From contig DASXYL010000068.1 of assembly GCA_036502575.1 (NCBI GenBank), positions 13,531 to 77,530 of the forward strand: a DNA stretch of 64,000 nt, written 5' to 3'. The DNA comes from DASXRA01 sp036502575 (lineage in GTDB: Bacteria > Actinomycetota > Actinomycetes > Mycobacteriales > Jatrophihabitantaceae). A program made the position numbers and the translations under genes. This document shows, one piece after another, positions 1 to 9,566 of the stretch. Each line of letters begins with the position of its first letter. The stretch's first letter is position 1. The notes below the pieces were generated by a model. The model was not told the DNA's origin, made no database searches, and saw nothing but the letters and a program-made list of their open reading frames with translations.

Positions 1-250
1 GATCCATCGTCGCGGCGACTATCTGTTTCACCGAGCCGTAGCGCGATTCTGCAGCTATCGCGGTTACGCGAGCGCCCGCGAGCGCGGCGATCACCGGCGT
101 GACGACGTACGGTCCGCTTGCCGCCTCGGTCAGCACCTCGACATCGTTCAGATCGAGTTGGCAGCGCTCCACAGCTTCGCGTACCAGCCGAGCCAGCCGG
201 CTGGCCGCCATGCCTGGACGGCGGTCGGAGGCAAGCTCAACAGGCATCAT
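1..250 (-). CDS. Unidentified protein, N-terminal part only (gene runs off the window)
   Basis: The reading frame opens at ATG 250 (a second in-frame ATG follows at 247) and continues through the window edge, giving about 83 residues. The start overlaps the stop of the upstream aminotransferase gene in an ATGA arrangement, so the gene is the fourth member of a translationally coupled run. The visible part has a charged helical start followed by an alternating strand/helix pattern (around LTEAASGPYVVTP and ALAGARVTAIAAESRYGS) that suggests a Rossmann-like or other alpha/beta domain. I do not recognise the family. Its position after the dehydrogenase, epimerase and aminotransferase genes suggests a role in making or transferring the same sugar, but that is inference only. 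Confidence 0.6.
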   Translation of the reverse strand, partial: MMPVELASDRRPGMAASRLARLVREAVERCQLDLNDVEVLTEAASGPYVVTPVIAALAGARVTAIAAESRYGSVKQIVAATMD

Positions 251-1389
251 CCCGTGACCCGTCGGTTTGCGCGGCGGATGGCGGCGATGACGCGGTCCTG
301 CTCCTCGGCGGTCATCTGGTGGTAGACGGGCAGGATCAGTGTGCGCTCGGCGAGCTGCTCGGTGACGGGCAGCGGCCGATGCGGGTGATCGGCATACGCT
401 GGCTGCTGGTGCGCCGCCATGATCCCGCGACGCGCCGAGATCTCGTGAGCGGCGAGATGCGCGAGCAGCCCGTCGCGATCCATTGCGAAGCGCGTCGACA
501 CTTCGAGCCAGAAAGACTGGAAGTTCGACTCGCCCCAAGGCGGATCTGCTACGAACCGCAGGCCGCGCACGTCGCCTAAGGCATCCCGGTAACCCGCGAC
601 GATCTCGCGGCGCCGCTCGACAATGGCCTTCAGTCGATCGAGCTGGACGATGCCGAGCGCAGCCTGCAGGTCGGTCATCCGGTAGTTGTAGCCGACCTCG
701 AGGTAGCTCTCGGCTGGCGGCAACGTGCTCTCGTGCCGCTGCGCCGCACTCACGCTCATAGCGTGCTCGCGCAGCCGACGGGCGCGATCGGCCCATTCGG
801 CGTTATCGGTGGTGATCATGCCGCCTTCACCGGTGGTGATCAGCTTTCGCGGGTGGAACGACCACGCGGCGATCGCAGCCCGGGCGCCCACGGGCTTGCC
901 GCGGTAGGTCGATCCCGCAGCGCAGGCCGCATCTTCGATCACGACGATGCCGCGCGACTCGCACAGTGCACGAATCGGGTTGGTGTCGGCGGGCACACCG
1001 CCCTGGTGGACGAGGATCACCGCCTCGGTGCGCGGTGTGAGCGCCGTCGCGATCGACTCAGGAGTCAGGTTGCCGGTGCTGGCGTCCACGTCGGCGAACA
1101 CCGGATTCGCGCCGACGTACACGGGTGCGTTCGTAGTGGCGATGAACGAGAACGACGGCACGACGACGTCGTCGCCGCGCCCGACGCCAGCGACGACCAG
1201 CGCGAGGTGCAGCGCCGTCGTGCAACTCGACACGGCGACCGCATGCTCGGCCTGCACGGCGCTCGCGAACTTCGCCTCGAACTCGGCGACACGCGGTCCC
1301 TGCGCAACCCATCCGGACTCGATCGTGGCAGTGACTGCGGCGATCTCTTCCGCGCCGAGCCAGGGCTTGGCGACGTTGATGCGGCTCAT
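247..1389 (-). CDS. DegT/DnrJ/EryC1/StrS-family sugar aminotransferase
   Basis: PLP-dependent aminotransferase of nucleotide-sugar metabolism, expected to aminate a keto-sugar bound to a nucleotide. The start MSRINVAKPWLG at 1389 is chosen because its ATG overlaps the stop of the upstream epimerase gene (ATGA); an in-frame upstream extension has no support. The 380-residue length fits the family. Hallmarks are the SSCTTALHLAL cofactor-binding segment, VIEDAACAAG, and SFHPRKLITTGEGG with the Schiff-base lysine. The N-terminal start (INVAKPWLGAEEIAAV) is typical of the family. It lies between an SDR epimerase and an uncharacterised partial gene. Together with the Gfo/Idh/MocA dehydrogenase upstream and the acetyltransferase at 9.6 kb, it resembles dehydrogenase-aminotransferase-acetyltransferase (Wlb-like) sets that make N-acetylated amino sugars. 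The exact sugar cannot be read from sequence. Confidence 0.9.
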   Translation of the reverse strand: MSRINVAKPWLGAEEIAAVTATIESGWVAQGPRVAEFEAKFASAVQAEHAVAVSSCTTALHLALVVAGVGRGDDVVVPSFSFIATTNAPVYVGANPVFADVDASTGNLTPESIATALTPRTEAVILVHQGGVPADTNPIRALCESRGIVVIEDAACAAGSTYRGKPVGARAAIAAWSFHPRKLITTGEGGMITTDNAEWADRARRLREHAMSVSAAQRHESTLPPAESYLEVGYNYRMTDLQAALGIVQLDRLKAIVERRREIVAGYRDALGDVRGLRFVADPPWGESNFQSFWLEVSTRFAMDRDGLLAHLAAHEISARRGIMAAHQQPAYADHPHRPLPVTEQLAERTLILPVYHQMTAEEQDRVIAAIRRANRRVTG

Positions 1390-2360
1390 GAGACCAGCGC
1401 AGCCTGTTCGGCACGCCACCAGGCGACGAGACGACGTAGACCATCGTCGAGGCCCACCTCGGCGGTGAAGCCCAGATCCCTGGTCGCAGCGGAGGTGTCG
1501 GCCAGCCGGCGGGTCACGCCATTGACGGCGCGCTCCGGTCCGAACTCGACGTGCAGGTCGGAGTCCATGGCCCGCAGCATCGCCTCGGCGAGCCCACGCA
1601 AGCTGGTCTCAGTACCGCTCGCCACGTTGTAGAAGCCTTCGACGACGTCGCTCTGGATGGCGAGGACGTTCGCCCGGGCGATGTCCTCGGTGTAGACGAA
1701 GTCCATCGTCTGCTTGCCGTCGCCGAAGATGAGCGGCGGCTTGCCGTCGGCGATGCGCTCCATCCACCGGACCAGAACCTCGGTGTAGACGCCGTGGACG
1801 TCCATGCGCGGGCCGTAGACGTTGAACGGCAACAGCCCGACGTAGTCCAGGCCGTACATCGCCCGGAAGCTGCGCAGCATGCCCTGGTTGAACGACTTCG
1901 CCGCACCGTAAAACGTGTCGTTGTTGTGGTGGTGATGACGCTCGTTCGTCGGGAACTCTTCGGCCAGGCCGTACGCCGACGCGCTGGACGCGGCAACTAG
2001 CTTGCCGACCCGATGCTCGGCGGCCGCCTCGAGCACGTTGAACGTGCCGTCGACGAGAACCTCCAGCGCCAGCCTGGGCTCCTCGGCGCATTGCGTGATG
2101 CGAATCGCCGCCTGGTGGCAGACGACGTCCTTGCCCTTGGTGAGGTCATGGACGAGATCGCGGTCGCGCAGGTCGCCATCGACGAGCGTGACCTTGCCGG
2201 ACTCGAATGCCGGCGCAAGATTGTCGCGCCGGCCGCGGACCAGATTGTCGAGGACGTCGATGTGCGCCACTCCGCCCTCAAGCAGCTGGTCGACCAACGT
2301 CGAGCCGATCGTGCCCGCACCGCCAGTGACAAGAACATTGGCGCCGTGCAAGTCAGACAT
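1386..2360 (-). CDS. NAD-dependent epimerase/dehydratase (extended SDR family)
   Basis: A 324-residue extended short-chain dehydrogenase acting on a nucleotide sugar, probably an epimerase or 4,6-dehydratase-like enzyme. The N-terminus has the NAD-binding glycine motif (LVTGGAGTIGS), followed by VDGDLRD, the AASSASAYG serine segment and the catalytic tyrosine-lysine pair in FYGAAKS. LLPFNVYGPRMD and DFVYTEDIARA are also characteristic. The start overlaps the end of the Gfo/Idh/MocA gene by 8 nt, and the stop overlaps the aminotransferase start, so the genes are translationally coupled. A histidine/asparagine-rich stretch (ERHHHHNND) just before the active-site tyrosine is unusual in composition but lies in a loop. 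Substrate specificity is not determined. Confidence 0.9.
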   Translation of the reverse strand: MSDLHGANVLVTGGAGTIGSTLVDQLLEGGVAHIDVLDNLVRGRRDNLAPAFESGKVTLVDGDLRDRDLVHDLTKGKDVVCHQAAIRITQCAEEPRLALEVLVDGTFNVLEAAAEHRVGKLVAASSASAYGLAEEFPTNERHHHHNNDTFYGAAKSFNQGMLRSFRAMYGLDYVGLLPFNVYGPRMDVHGVYTEVLVRWMERIADGKPPLIFGDGKQTMDFVYTEDIARANVLAIQSDVVEGFYNVASGTETSLRGLAEAMLRAMDSDLHVEFGPERAVNGVTRRLADTSAATRDLGFTAEVGLDDGLRRLVAWWRAEQAALVS

Positions 2361-3411
2361 TCGAAACTCCTACCGTATCCGCAACGGGCATCAGCTCACC
2401 GTTCTTGAGCAAGCTGGCGCTCGCAGCCTCGAGCACGTCGAGCACACGCAGACCCGCGCGACCGTCGGTGCGAGCCGGCCGGCCCTCGTTGATCGCGTCA
2501 GCGAACTCGGTCGCGACGATGGCGAGGGGCTCCTGTTCTGAGAGTGACGGAGCATGCATGTCGCCGAGCCGATAGGAGATCGCCGCGGCCTCGCGTTCGT
2601 CGTCGTTCGGGCTGGCTACTGCAGCGGCGAAGTCGACACCCCGGTCGTAGACAGAAAGACGCTGCTGTGGATTCTGGTCATCCCAGACGAGCGTGCGGCG
2701 GCTGCCACCTATCACGAACTGCCGGATCTTCGTGGGGCTTAGCCAGTTAACGTGGACGTGCGCGACGACTCCGTTGCCGAGGGGCATCGTGAGATAACCG
2801 ACGCACGACTTGCCCGTGCCAAGCGGGTCGCCCCCGTGTGCGGCGACAGCGTCCGGGCGCAACCCGCCTGGGAGAATGAAGTCGAGGATGGACAGGTCGT
2901 GAGGAGCCAGGTCCCAGAAGACGTCGACGTCCGGCTGGACCAGCCCCAGGTTGATACGTACCGAATCGACGAACAGGATGTCGCCCAGGACGCCTTCCGC
3001 GACCAGCTCGCGGATGTGCGTGACCACCGGGGTGTAACAGTAGGTGTGGTCCGTCATCAGAACCAGCCCGCGTCGCTCGGCGAGTTCGACCATCCGGAAT
3101 GCCTCGCCGCGGCTGTCGGCCAGCGGCTTCTCAACGAGCACATGCTTCCCGGCCTCGAGCGCAGCCAGCGCGATCGCACAGTGTGTGTCTGCCGGCGTCG
3201 CGATCGATACAGCGTCGATATCGTCGCGCGCCAACAACCGTTCGAGCGACGTTTCGACCTCGACAGTGCTGCGCGAGCCGATGACCTTTCGTGCTCGCGC
3301 CTCGTCCAGGTCGCATACCGCAACGAGATCCCATTCCGGGCTCGATCTGAAGTTACGGACCAGATTTGGTCCCCAATACCCGGCGCCGACCACAGCGATG
3401 CCCAGGCTCAT
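2353..3411 (-). CDS. Gfo/Idh/MocA-family NAD(P)-dependent sugar oxidoreductase
   Basis: Oxidoreductase of about 352 residues, first gene of the coupled sugar run. The start at ATG 3411 (MSLGIAVVGAGYWG) is preferred because a GGGGGAG ribosome-binding site lies just upstream and the dinucleotide fold begins immediately. An in-frame extension further upstream contains no domain. Motifs are the GAGYWGPNLVRNF nucleotide-binding turn, the EKPLADS segment with the family's EKP motif, and DHTYCYTPVV. Family members oxidise a sugar hydroxyl, often at C3 of UDP-sugar acids, before amination by DegT enzymes. Here it plausibly provides the keto group for the aminotransferase two genes downstream. WlbA is a functional analogue, but the glycine-motif sequence is not diagnostic, so I give no symbol. 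Confidence 0.88.
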   Translation of the reverse strand: MSLGIAVVGAGYWGPNLVRNFRSSPEWDLVAVCDLDEARARKVIGSRSTVEVETSLERLLARDDIDAVSIATPADTHCAIALAALEAGKHVLVEKPLADSRGEAFRMVELAERRGLVLMTDHTYCYTPVVTHIRELVAEGVLGDILFVDSVRINLGLVQPDVDVFWDLAPHDLSILDFILPGGLRPDAVAAHGGDPLGTGKSCVGYLTMPLGNGVVAHVHVNWLSPTKIRQFVIGGSRRTLVWDDQNPQQRLSVYDRGVDFAAAVASPNDDEREAAAISYRLGDMHAPSLSEQEPLAIVATEFADAINEGRPARTDGRAGLRVLDVLEAASASLLKNGELMPVADTVGVSNV

Positions 3412-3508
3412 ATGACTCCCCCGATACACGACGTGCATCCGGTCCCCCCGTGGTACCGGCCTTTTACGTCCGCCACACATTGTCACACGCGAGCGGCAAC
3501 TTGTCAGA

Positions 3509-6500
3509 TCAAAGGTGGAACGCTGCCGTCACCGACCTCACCTGCGCCGTGGTGAACCTCGAGCCGGTACTGGTGAGCGTCAGTTGGTACTGGACGTAGC
3601 GCTTGGTCTGCCCAATCGCAGTGCCCGACGACGCGATGGTCGCGAACGCAGTCCAGCTGGCGTCCGGCGTTGCGGTATTGCCGGTGCGAACCTTGACCGT
3701 GAGTGTCGCGCCGGTGGGCACCGTGGCGTCCCAGCTGAGTCCGTCCCAGATCACCGGGGCCTGGGCGTCGAACACCCGCGAGGTGAACGTGCCGGACGCC
3801 GCGTACGGCCCGACGCGCAGCCAGTCGACGACCAGCCCGGCGTCGGTGGTCACACTGTCGTTGAGGAGCAGCTTGAGGTTGCCGGAGAAGGTGGATGAGA
3901 ACGCGTGCGTGTACTTCTGCACGTCATCGAGATAGAACGTCGCCGAACTGGACGTCCATTCAAGGCGGAACTTGTGCGACCCGCCCGTCCAGCCGGTCGC
4001 CGCGACCCCGGTCACGTTGTTCAGGAACCCGTCGTTCACGTTCGCGATCAGCTGGTTCGAGGCGTTCACCGTGAACGAGATCTTGACGTTCGCGTTGGAA
4101 CTCCCGACCCAACCGATGCTCTGGCTCTTGCCCAAGGTCGCGGTCAGCTCCAGGGACTTGCCGTTCGTATAGGTGGCGGTGCTGCTCAGGTTCGCACCGG
4201 ACACCGTCACCGATCCCCCGCTGACCGTGGACGTTCCTCCCGTCACGACGGCGCTTGACGTCCACCCAGTGGGCAAGGTCGTCCCGCTGAACTCCTGCGC
4301 GACAGTCGGGGCCAGCACAACCTCGCCATCCCCGTTCGCCGCGATGTAGGTAGACGACGCCGTTCCGGCCCCGAAGTCCGCTGCTGTCGCATCGGTCAAC
4401 GGCGTCGTCGACGGTGCGTACGACGCGGGCGAACCCGATGTCGCCGGCGATGTCGCCGAGTTGCCGGCGGCGTCGGCCGAGGTCACCCGGTAGTAATACC
4501 GAGTGTTCGGCGTCAGCCCAGTCATGGGCACCGAGTGACTGGCGGCCAGCCCTGCGACCGTCGCGTTCAGGTTCAGATTCGTCGACGACGTGCCGTAGTC
4601 GACCCGACTCGTCGCTGCCTCATCGGTCGTCCACGTAACCGTCGCCGATGTTCCCGAACCGCTGGACGTCACGCCGGTAATCGTTGGAGGCGTCGTGTCG
4701 AGAGGCGGTGCTGTTGCAAGCGAGAAGATCGGGTCCACCCAGTAGTTCGCGTTCGCGTAGGAGGTGCTCGGGAAGACGTCGCCACCGTAGGAATAGAGCC
4801 CCGCGGCGGCGTATAGCGGCGGGCTGCTCACCGGGGCGGTGAAGTAGTTGTCATCCTCAGAGTAATGCCCAGACGGCGCGTAGTAGCTCACCACATAGTC
4901 GGTTCCCGCGGCGACCGACACCGCGTTACTGAACTGCAGCGACTGCCAACCGGATGCGGTCTCGTTGGTGAAGGTGCCAGTGGCCAGGAGCGCGCCGGTG
5001 GTCGACCAGAGGCGGCCAGTGTGGGCACCGGCGTTGTTCGCGGATTTGTAGAAGCGCAGGCCGGTTATCGAGCCGGCCACAGACGATGAGAAGCGGGTCC
5101 CGATACTGATCGCGGAGCTGTCACCGCTGTCAACGTCGGTGGGCGCCGATGCTGCGTCGAACAGTGTGCAGGGGCAAGTGGGGCTCACCGCGGCAGTGGT
5201 GAACGACCACGTCTGGGGCGAGGACATCGCCGCACCGTTAGTCCCGATCGCTGACACCCTCGCCGTGTAGCTGGCGGACGCGGCAAGCGATGTCGAAAGC
5301 GTGAACGTAGCCGTCTTCGAGGCGTCGTCATACGACGTGGCTCCCGATACCGCGCCGTTCGACCCGGTGACGACGAAGCTGATCGACGTGGGGTCAACAC
5401 TGGCCGAGAACGTGGCAGTGAGGGCCGAGGTGACCCCGGCGTCGGTCGCCCCTGGCACCGGCGTAGTGGATGTTACGGTCGGCGCCGCGGCGGTCGAGGT
5501 GGCGAAGATCGGGTCAACCCAGTAGTTGGCGTTCGCGTAGGTCGCAGTGGGGAAGAGGTCGCCGCCATAGGCGTACGTTCCCGCTGCGGTCGGCGCGGTC
5601 AATGGACCGTTGGTAAGCGCGGCATCGAAGTAGTGGACGTCTTCGGAGTAGCGGCCAACCGGGGCGTAGTAGCTGGCGACGTACGAGACCCCCGGCGTCA
5701 CGGCGACAGGCGCCGAGAACGACACGGACTGCCATCCCGATGTGCTCTCGCCGGTGAAGGTGGCTGTCGCGAGCCTCGTGCCGGTCGCGGACCAGAGGCT
5801 TCCTGTGTGCACGCCGGTGTTGCCGCTCGCCTTGTAGAAGCGCACACCGGTCACGTAGCCGGCGACCGAGCTCGAGAACTGGACGCCGAGGCTCACCGCA
5901 GAGCGATCACCGCTGTCAACCACCGCCGGAGTGGCGTTACCGGCGAACAGCGTGCAGGGGCAATTCACCGCCGCAGTCGCCGTGGTGAAGGTCCACGAGT
6001 ACGGCGCCGTCATGACCGCACCGTTCGCGCCGGTCGCGGAAATTGTCGCGGTGTAGTTGATGCCCGCCGCGAGCGACGCCGACGGGCTGAAAGTCGCCGA
6101 GGTGGTCGCGTCGTTATAGCTCACAGCTCCACTGACCGCACCGCTGGGGCCGGTCAGGGTGAAGCTGAGCGAGGACGCCGATATGGAGGAGGAGAACACC
6201 GCAGTGGGGGTGGCTGTCACCGGCACGCCGGTTGCTCCGGAGGGCGGTGCGGCCGAGGTCACGGTAGGCGGAGTGGCCGACAACGTGGCGGTGTAGTCGA
6301 AGACCGGATCGACCCAGTAGTTGGCGTTCGCGTAGGTCGACGACGGGAAGACGTCACCACCGTAGGCGTACGTTCCCGCGCCGACCGGAGAAGTCAGCGG
6401 CCCGTTTGTGACCGTCGTGTCAAAGTAGTGGTCGGTCTCTGCGTAATGCCCCGACGGTGCGTAGTAGCTGACGACGTATGTTGTGCCGGCCGTGATCGCT

Positions 6501-9500
6501 ACCGGCGAAGCGAAGGACACCGACTGCCAGCCGGATGCGGTTTCGTTCGAGAACGTTGCCGTGTCGAGCCGCGTCCCGTCGGCAGACCACAGCGAGCCGG
6601 TGTGCGTCCCAGTGTTTGCGGTCGATTTGTAAAACCGGACGCCTTTGATGTATCCGGAGACCGACGCAGTGAACTGGGTGCCCAACGAAACCGCCGTTCG
6701 GTCGCCGCCGTCCGTGACGCTCGGCGTGGCGTTGGCGGCGAAGAGGGTGCACGGGCACGACGCGGACGCGACGAGCGTCGTGAACGACCAGATGGCGGGC
6801 GAACTCATCTGCTGCCCGTTGGTCCCAGTGGCGGTAACGGTGGCGGTGTAGGTGGTGCCGTTCGCGAGTGGCGCGCTCGGCGTAAATGTGGCCGTCTTGT
6901 TCGAATCCGTATATGAGGTGCTGCCGGCCACCGTCCCGGAGGGCCCGGAGAGCCTGAAGTTGATCGACGACGACGTCACCGACGCGGAGAAGACCGCGGA
7001 TGGTGCAATCGAGGTCGGCACGCCAGCGCCCCCGGAGGTGGGGTTGGTCGACACCACGGCAGGCGTTCCCGTCGCCGCGCTCGAGAAGACCGGGTCGACA
7101 TAGTAGTTGCTACCCTGGTAGGTCCGGTTGGGGAAGGCGTGGCCGCTCGCGTAGACCCCGTTGAACCTGGTCGAGGTGGTCGGCGAGTTGGACTCGGCGT
7201 GCAGCGGCGTGGCGTCCACGTCCTGGTAGTAGAAGAACAGCGAGTCTGCCGAATAGTGCCCGTTGGGCGCGAAGTAACTGGCGATGTAGGTGGTGCCCGC
7301 GGTCACCGCCACCGCCTGGGAGAACTGCAGCGTCTGCCAGCCGCTGCCCGACTCTCCGGTGAAGGTTCCGGTGGCCAGCTGCGCGCCGCTCGCAGTCCAC
7401 AGCGTGCCGGTGTGGGTGCCGGTGTCGGCGCTGGCCTTGTAGAACCGGACGCCAGTGACGTAGCCAGATGTGTCGCTGGTGAACCGGGTGCCGACCTCCA
7501 CCGCGGTCGCGTCACCGGAGTCCGGAGTGGCTGGCGTCGCTTGGCCGAAGATCGTGCACGGGCAGCTGGAGGTCACCGTGATGCCCGCAGAGGGCGTCTC
7601 GATGTTGGCGCTGTCGTCGGTGGCCCGGGAGAGGATCTTGACAGCGCCGTTGCCGTGGATGATGCCGGTGTAGCTCCACGCGGTAGTCCCGGTCGCCGGG
7701 TGCCAGGTAGCCCCGCCGTCGAGAGACACCTCGACGCCGGCGACCAACCCTCCGACGTCGGAGGCAGTTCCGGAGACGCTGACTTGTGCGCCGTTTCCGA
7801 TCAAGGCCCCGCTTGCGGGGCTGGTGATCGTCGATATAGGTGCGGTCGAATCAACACTTGCGGTCGCGGCAACCAGGCCGGACATCAGCGTCTGCGGCTG
7901 GGCGCCCATGTCCGCATACATGTTCACCATGAACTGCTGCATCCGCGCATCTGCGGCGTTGTTGCCGCCGTCGTGATCGGAGTCCAGCCCCCAGGCCCAC
8001 TGGACCGTTCCGGCGCCGAAGACCAGCGCGCCGCTCGTCGCACGGTAGAGCGTGATGTGGTGTGTCGTCGTACCAGGTGTGGTGAACTGGCCGAAGTCGT
8101 ACAGCTCCTGCGGCGAGTTGCCAACGGTGGTCGAGAGGTCGACGAGCCCAGCGGGGCGGAAGCCGTTGTCCAGGTCCTCGTCCGACTCGTAGCCGACGGT
8201 GCTGGGCGCGAGCGCGGTCGACGACCCCGGCATCGACGCCAGTCCTGTGTTGCGCCAAACTCGCAGCTTCCCCTGGGTGACTGTGACCGTCACCGGGAGG
8301 TTGTCGGAGTTCGCCCTGTAGATCGTGCCGGTAAGCGCGTTCTCCGGGCTGCTGCCGCCAGGCGCGGCCGCGAAGCGTGGATCGCGCCAGGTGCCTGTCG
8401 CTTCACCGCTGGGATCGGACGCCGCGTTGTCCCAGGTCTCCTTGTAACAGACGAGGGTGCGGTAGCTGGTGTTGCTGCCATCGATGCTCGCCTCGTACCG
8501 CGTGTGCCAGAACACCTCGTTCCCGGACAGGAACATGAGATTCACGCCGGCGCCGCGGGCGTTTTCGACGTTGGTTCGCTGCGCCTGCGACCAGTACTCG
8601 TCGTGCCCGACCGAGAGAAAAATTTTGTGGTTCTTAAGCTGGGTCGCGCCGTAACGATCGGTGTCGACGCCTGAGATATAGGTGACGTCGTAGCCGTTAC
8701 GCTCCAGGAAACGGATTGTCGGGTACTCGTTGCTGAACAGGTAGTCCTGGCCACCATTGTCGCCGCGGGTCGCGAACGGCCGGTTGTAACTGATCTTCCT
8801 GGCACGTGACGGCGAATCCCACATGTTGCTCGTCGACCCGGTGTAGAAGTCAGCGTTGCCATACCGGTTGTAGGCCTCCCAGGTCGGATCGGAGGTCTGG
8901 TAGACGATGTCCGCGGTGCTGGAATCGTTGCGGACGATAAACGGGATCAGGCTCGCACCGCCCGTGTCGGTACGGGTCAAATGCGCGATGTATACACCGG
9001 ACACCGCGACCGAGGGTACCGACCACGTCGCCGAGACACCCCATGTCCCGCAGTCGACGAGTGTGACCGACGGATCGGTCGCGCAGGCCGGTTGGGTTTG
9101 GGGCAGCGCCGCCGACGGCGTCACGCTCGTGATCTTGCGGGCGCCGTTGCCGCCGTAGTAGCCGAGCCGATAGACGTCGATCGTGTAGCGCGCCGCCGGG
9201 GTCTTGATCTTGAATTTGATCGAGTTGCCCGCGTTCACGCTGATGTCAGTGGCGAAGCCCTGGATGGTCGCGTCGCCGGCACCGCTGACATCCCATTGGC
9301 TTTCGGGTGTCACGCCGCTCGTCTGGGAGTTCTCGCACGCTACCGGATTGATGGTCGCGCCACAGGGCGAGCCCGCGGCTGCGGCGCGCTGCTGGCCGAC
9401 GATGACGTTCAGGAGCGCCGCGACAAACAGCACCACGACAGCGACCGCGACGTGACGCGTCCTGACGCGTTGCCACGCGGAGACGAACTGATCAGCATGC

Positions 9501-9502
9501 AT
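3509..9502 (-). CDS. Giant exported protein: DMFA2_C-like N-terminal domain, four DUF4082 modules, Ig-like and Fn3 domains
   Basis: A 1997-residue secreted or surface protein. ATG 9502 is chosen because GGGGAG lies 7 nt upstream and a signal/anchor segment follows (hydrophobic VAVAVVVLFVAALLNVIVG, then QQRAAAAG). Residues ~60-560 resemble the C-terminal domain of the N,N-dimethylformamidase large subunit (FKIKTPAARYTIDVYRLGYYGG, then GHDEYWS and LMFLSGNEVFW); this is a family resemblance, not proof of activity. An Ig-like domain follows (~570-640). Four DUF4082 modules then start at CPCT-F motifs near residues 647, 915, 1180 and 1442, separated by bacterial Ig-like linkers. An Fn3 domain (~1600-1690) and a lectin-like C-terminal part (EFSGTTLPTGW) complete it. 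No sortase motif or S-layer homology domain is visible. It sits among polysaccharide genes, which suggests a surface carbohydrate-associated role. Confidence 0.85.
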   Translation of the reverse strand: MHADQFVSAWQRVRTRHVAVAVVVLFVAALLNVIVGQQRAAAAGSPCGATINPVACENSQTSGVTPESQWDVSGAGDATIQGFATDISVNAGNSIKFKIKTPAARYTIDVYRLGYYGGNGARKITSVTPSAALPQTQPACATDPSVTLVDCGTWGVSATWSVPSVAVSGVYIAHLTRTDTGGASLIPFIVRNDSSTADIVYQTSDPTWEAYNRYGNADFYTGSTSNMWDSPSRARKISYNRPFATRGDNGGQDYLFSNEYPTIRFLERNGYDVTYISGVDTDRYGATQLKNHKIFLSVGHDEYWSQAQRTNVENARGAGVNLMFLSGNEVFWHTRYEASIDGSNTSYRTLVCYKETWDNAASDPSGEATGTWRDPRFAAAPGGSSPENALTGTIYRANSDNLPVTVTVTQGKLRVWRNTGLASMPGSSTALAPSTVGYESDEDLDNGFRPAGLVDLSTTVGNSPQELYDFGQFTTPGTTTHHITLYRATSGALVFGAGTVQWAWGLDSDHDGGNNAADARMQQFMVNMYADMGAQPQTLMSGLVAATASVDSTAPISTITSPASGALIGNGAQVSVSGTASDVGGLVAGVEVSLDGGATWHPATGTTAWSYTGIIHGNGAVKILSRATDDSANIETPSAGITVTSSCPCTIFGQATPATPDSGDATAVEVGTRFTSDTSGYVTGVRFYKASADTGTHTGTLWTASGAQLATGTFTGESGSGWQTLQFSQAVAVTAGTTYIASYFAPNGHYSADSLFFYYQDVDATPLHAESNSPTTSTRFNGVYASGHAFPNRTYQGSNYYVDPVFSSAATGTPAVVSTNPTSGGAGVPTSIAPSAVFSASVTSSSINFRLSGPSGTVAGSTSYTDSNKTATFTPSAPLANGTTYTATVTATGTNGQQMSSPAIWSFTTLVASASCPCTLFAANATPSVTDGGDRTAVSLGTQFTASVSGYIKGVRFYKSTANTGTHTGSLWSADGTRLDTATFSNETASGWQSVSFASPVAITAGTTYVVSYYAPSGHYAETDHYFDTTVTNGPLTSPVGAGTYAYGGDVFPSSTYANANYWVDPVFDYTATLSATPPTVTSAAPPSGATGVPVTATPTAVFSSSISASSLSFTLTGPSGAVSGAVSYNDATTSATFSPSASLAAGINYTATISATGANGAVMTAPYSWTFTTATAAVNCPCTLFAGNATPAVVDSGDRSAVSLGVQFSSSVAGYVTGVRFYKASGNTGVHTGSLWSATGTRLATATFTGESTSGWQSVSFSAPVAVTPGVSYVASYYAPVGRYSEDVHYFDAALTNGPLTAPTAAGTYAYGGDLFPTATYANANYWVDPIFATSTAAAPTVTSTTPVPGATDAGVTSALTATFSASVDPTSISFVVTGSNGAVSGATSYDDASKTATFTLSTSLAASASYTARVSAIGTNGAAMSSPQTWSFTTAAVSPTCPCTLFDAASAPTDVDSGDSSAISIGTRFSSSVAGSITGLRFYKSANNAGAHTGRLWSTTGALLATGTFTNETASGWQSLQFSNAVSVAAGTDYVVSYYAPSGHYSEDDNYFTAPVSSPPLYAAAGLYSYGGDVFPSTSYANANYWVDPIFSLATAPPLDTTPPTITGVTSSGSGTSATVTWTTDEAATSRVDYGTSSTNLNLNATVAGLAASHSVPMTGLTPNTRYYYRVTSADAAGNSATSPATSGSPASYAPSTTPLTDATAADFGAGTASSTYIAANGDGEVVLAPTVAQEFSGTTLPTGWTSSAVVTGGTSTVSGGSVTVSGANLSSTATYTNGKSLELTATLGKSQSIGWVGSSNANVKISFTVNASNQLIANVNDGFLNNVTGVAATGWTGGSHKFRLEWTSSSATFYLDDVQKYTHAFSSTFSGNLKLLLNDSVTTDAGLVVDWLRVGPYAASGTFTSRVFDAQAPVIWDGLSWDATVPTGATLTVKVRTGNTATPDASWTAFATIASSGTAIGQTKRYVQYQLTLTSTGSRFTTAQVRSVTAAFHL
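4720..7570 (-). repeat. Four tandem ~0.8-kb coding repeats (DUF4082 plus Ig-like unit)
   Basis: Within the giant exported protein gene, a unit of about 786-807 bp recurs four times. Each copy encodes a CPCT(L/I)F start, a (D/G)SGD(R/S)(T/S)AV motif, GVRFYK, a THTG(S/T)LW segment, SGWQ(S/T), SYYAP(S/V)G(H/R)Y and a final NYWVDP(V/I)F, followed by an Ig-like linker with SWTF or SFTT. The first copy (nearest 7.5 kb) and last copy (nearest 5 kb) are the most diverged; the middle two are closest to each other. The pattern is ordinary intragenic domain duplication. Confidence 0.85.
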
Positions 9503-9566
9503 GGTGGTGCTCCCCAACAGACGCCTGGCGCATACCATCGGCGTTCCCTCGAGGGAAGGCGCACAC

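Noticed and set aside
1386..2000. Antisense proteins on the plus strand opposite the epimerase
   Set aside because: These long open frames arise from GC-rich codon bias on the opposite strand and lack ribosome-binding sites and recognisable domains.
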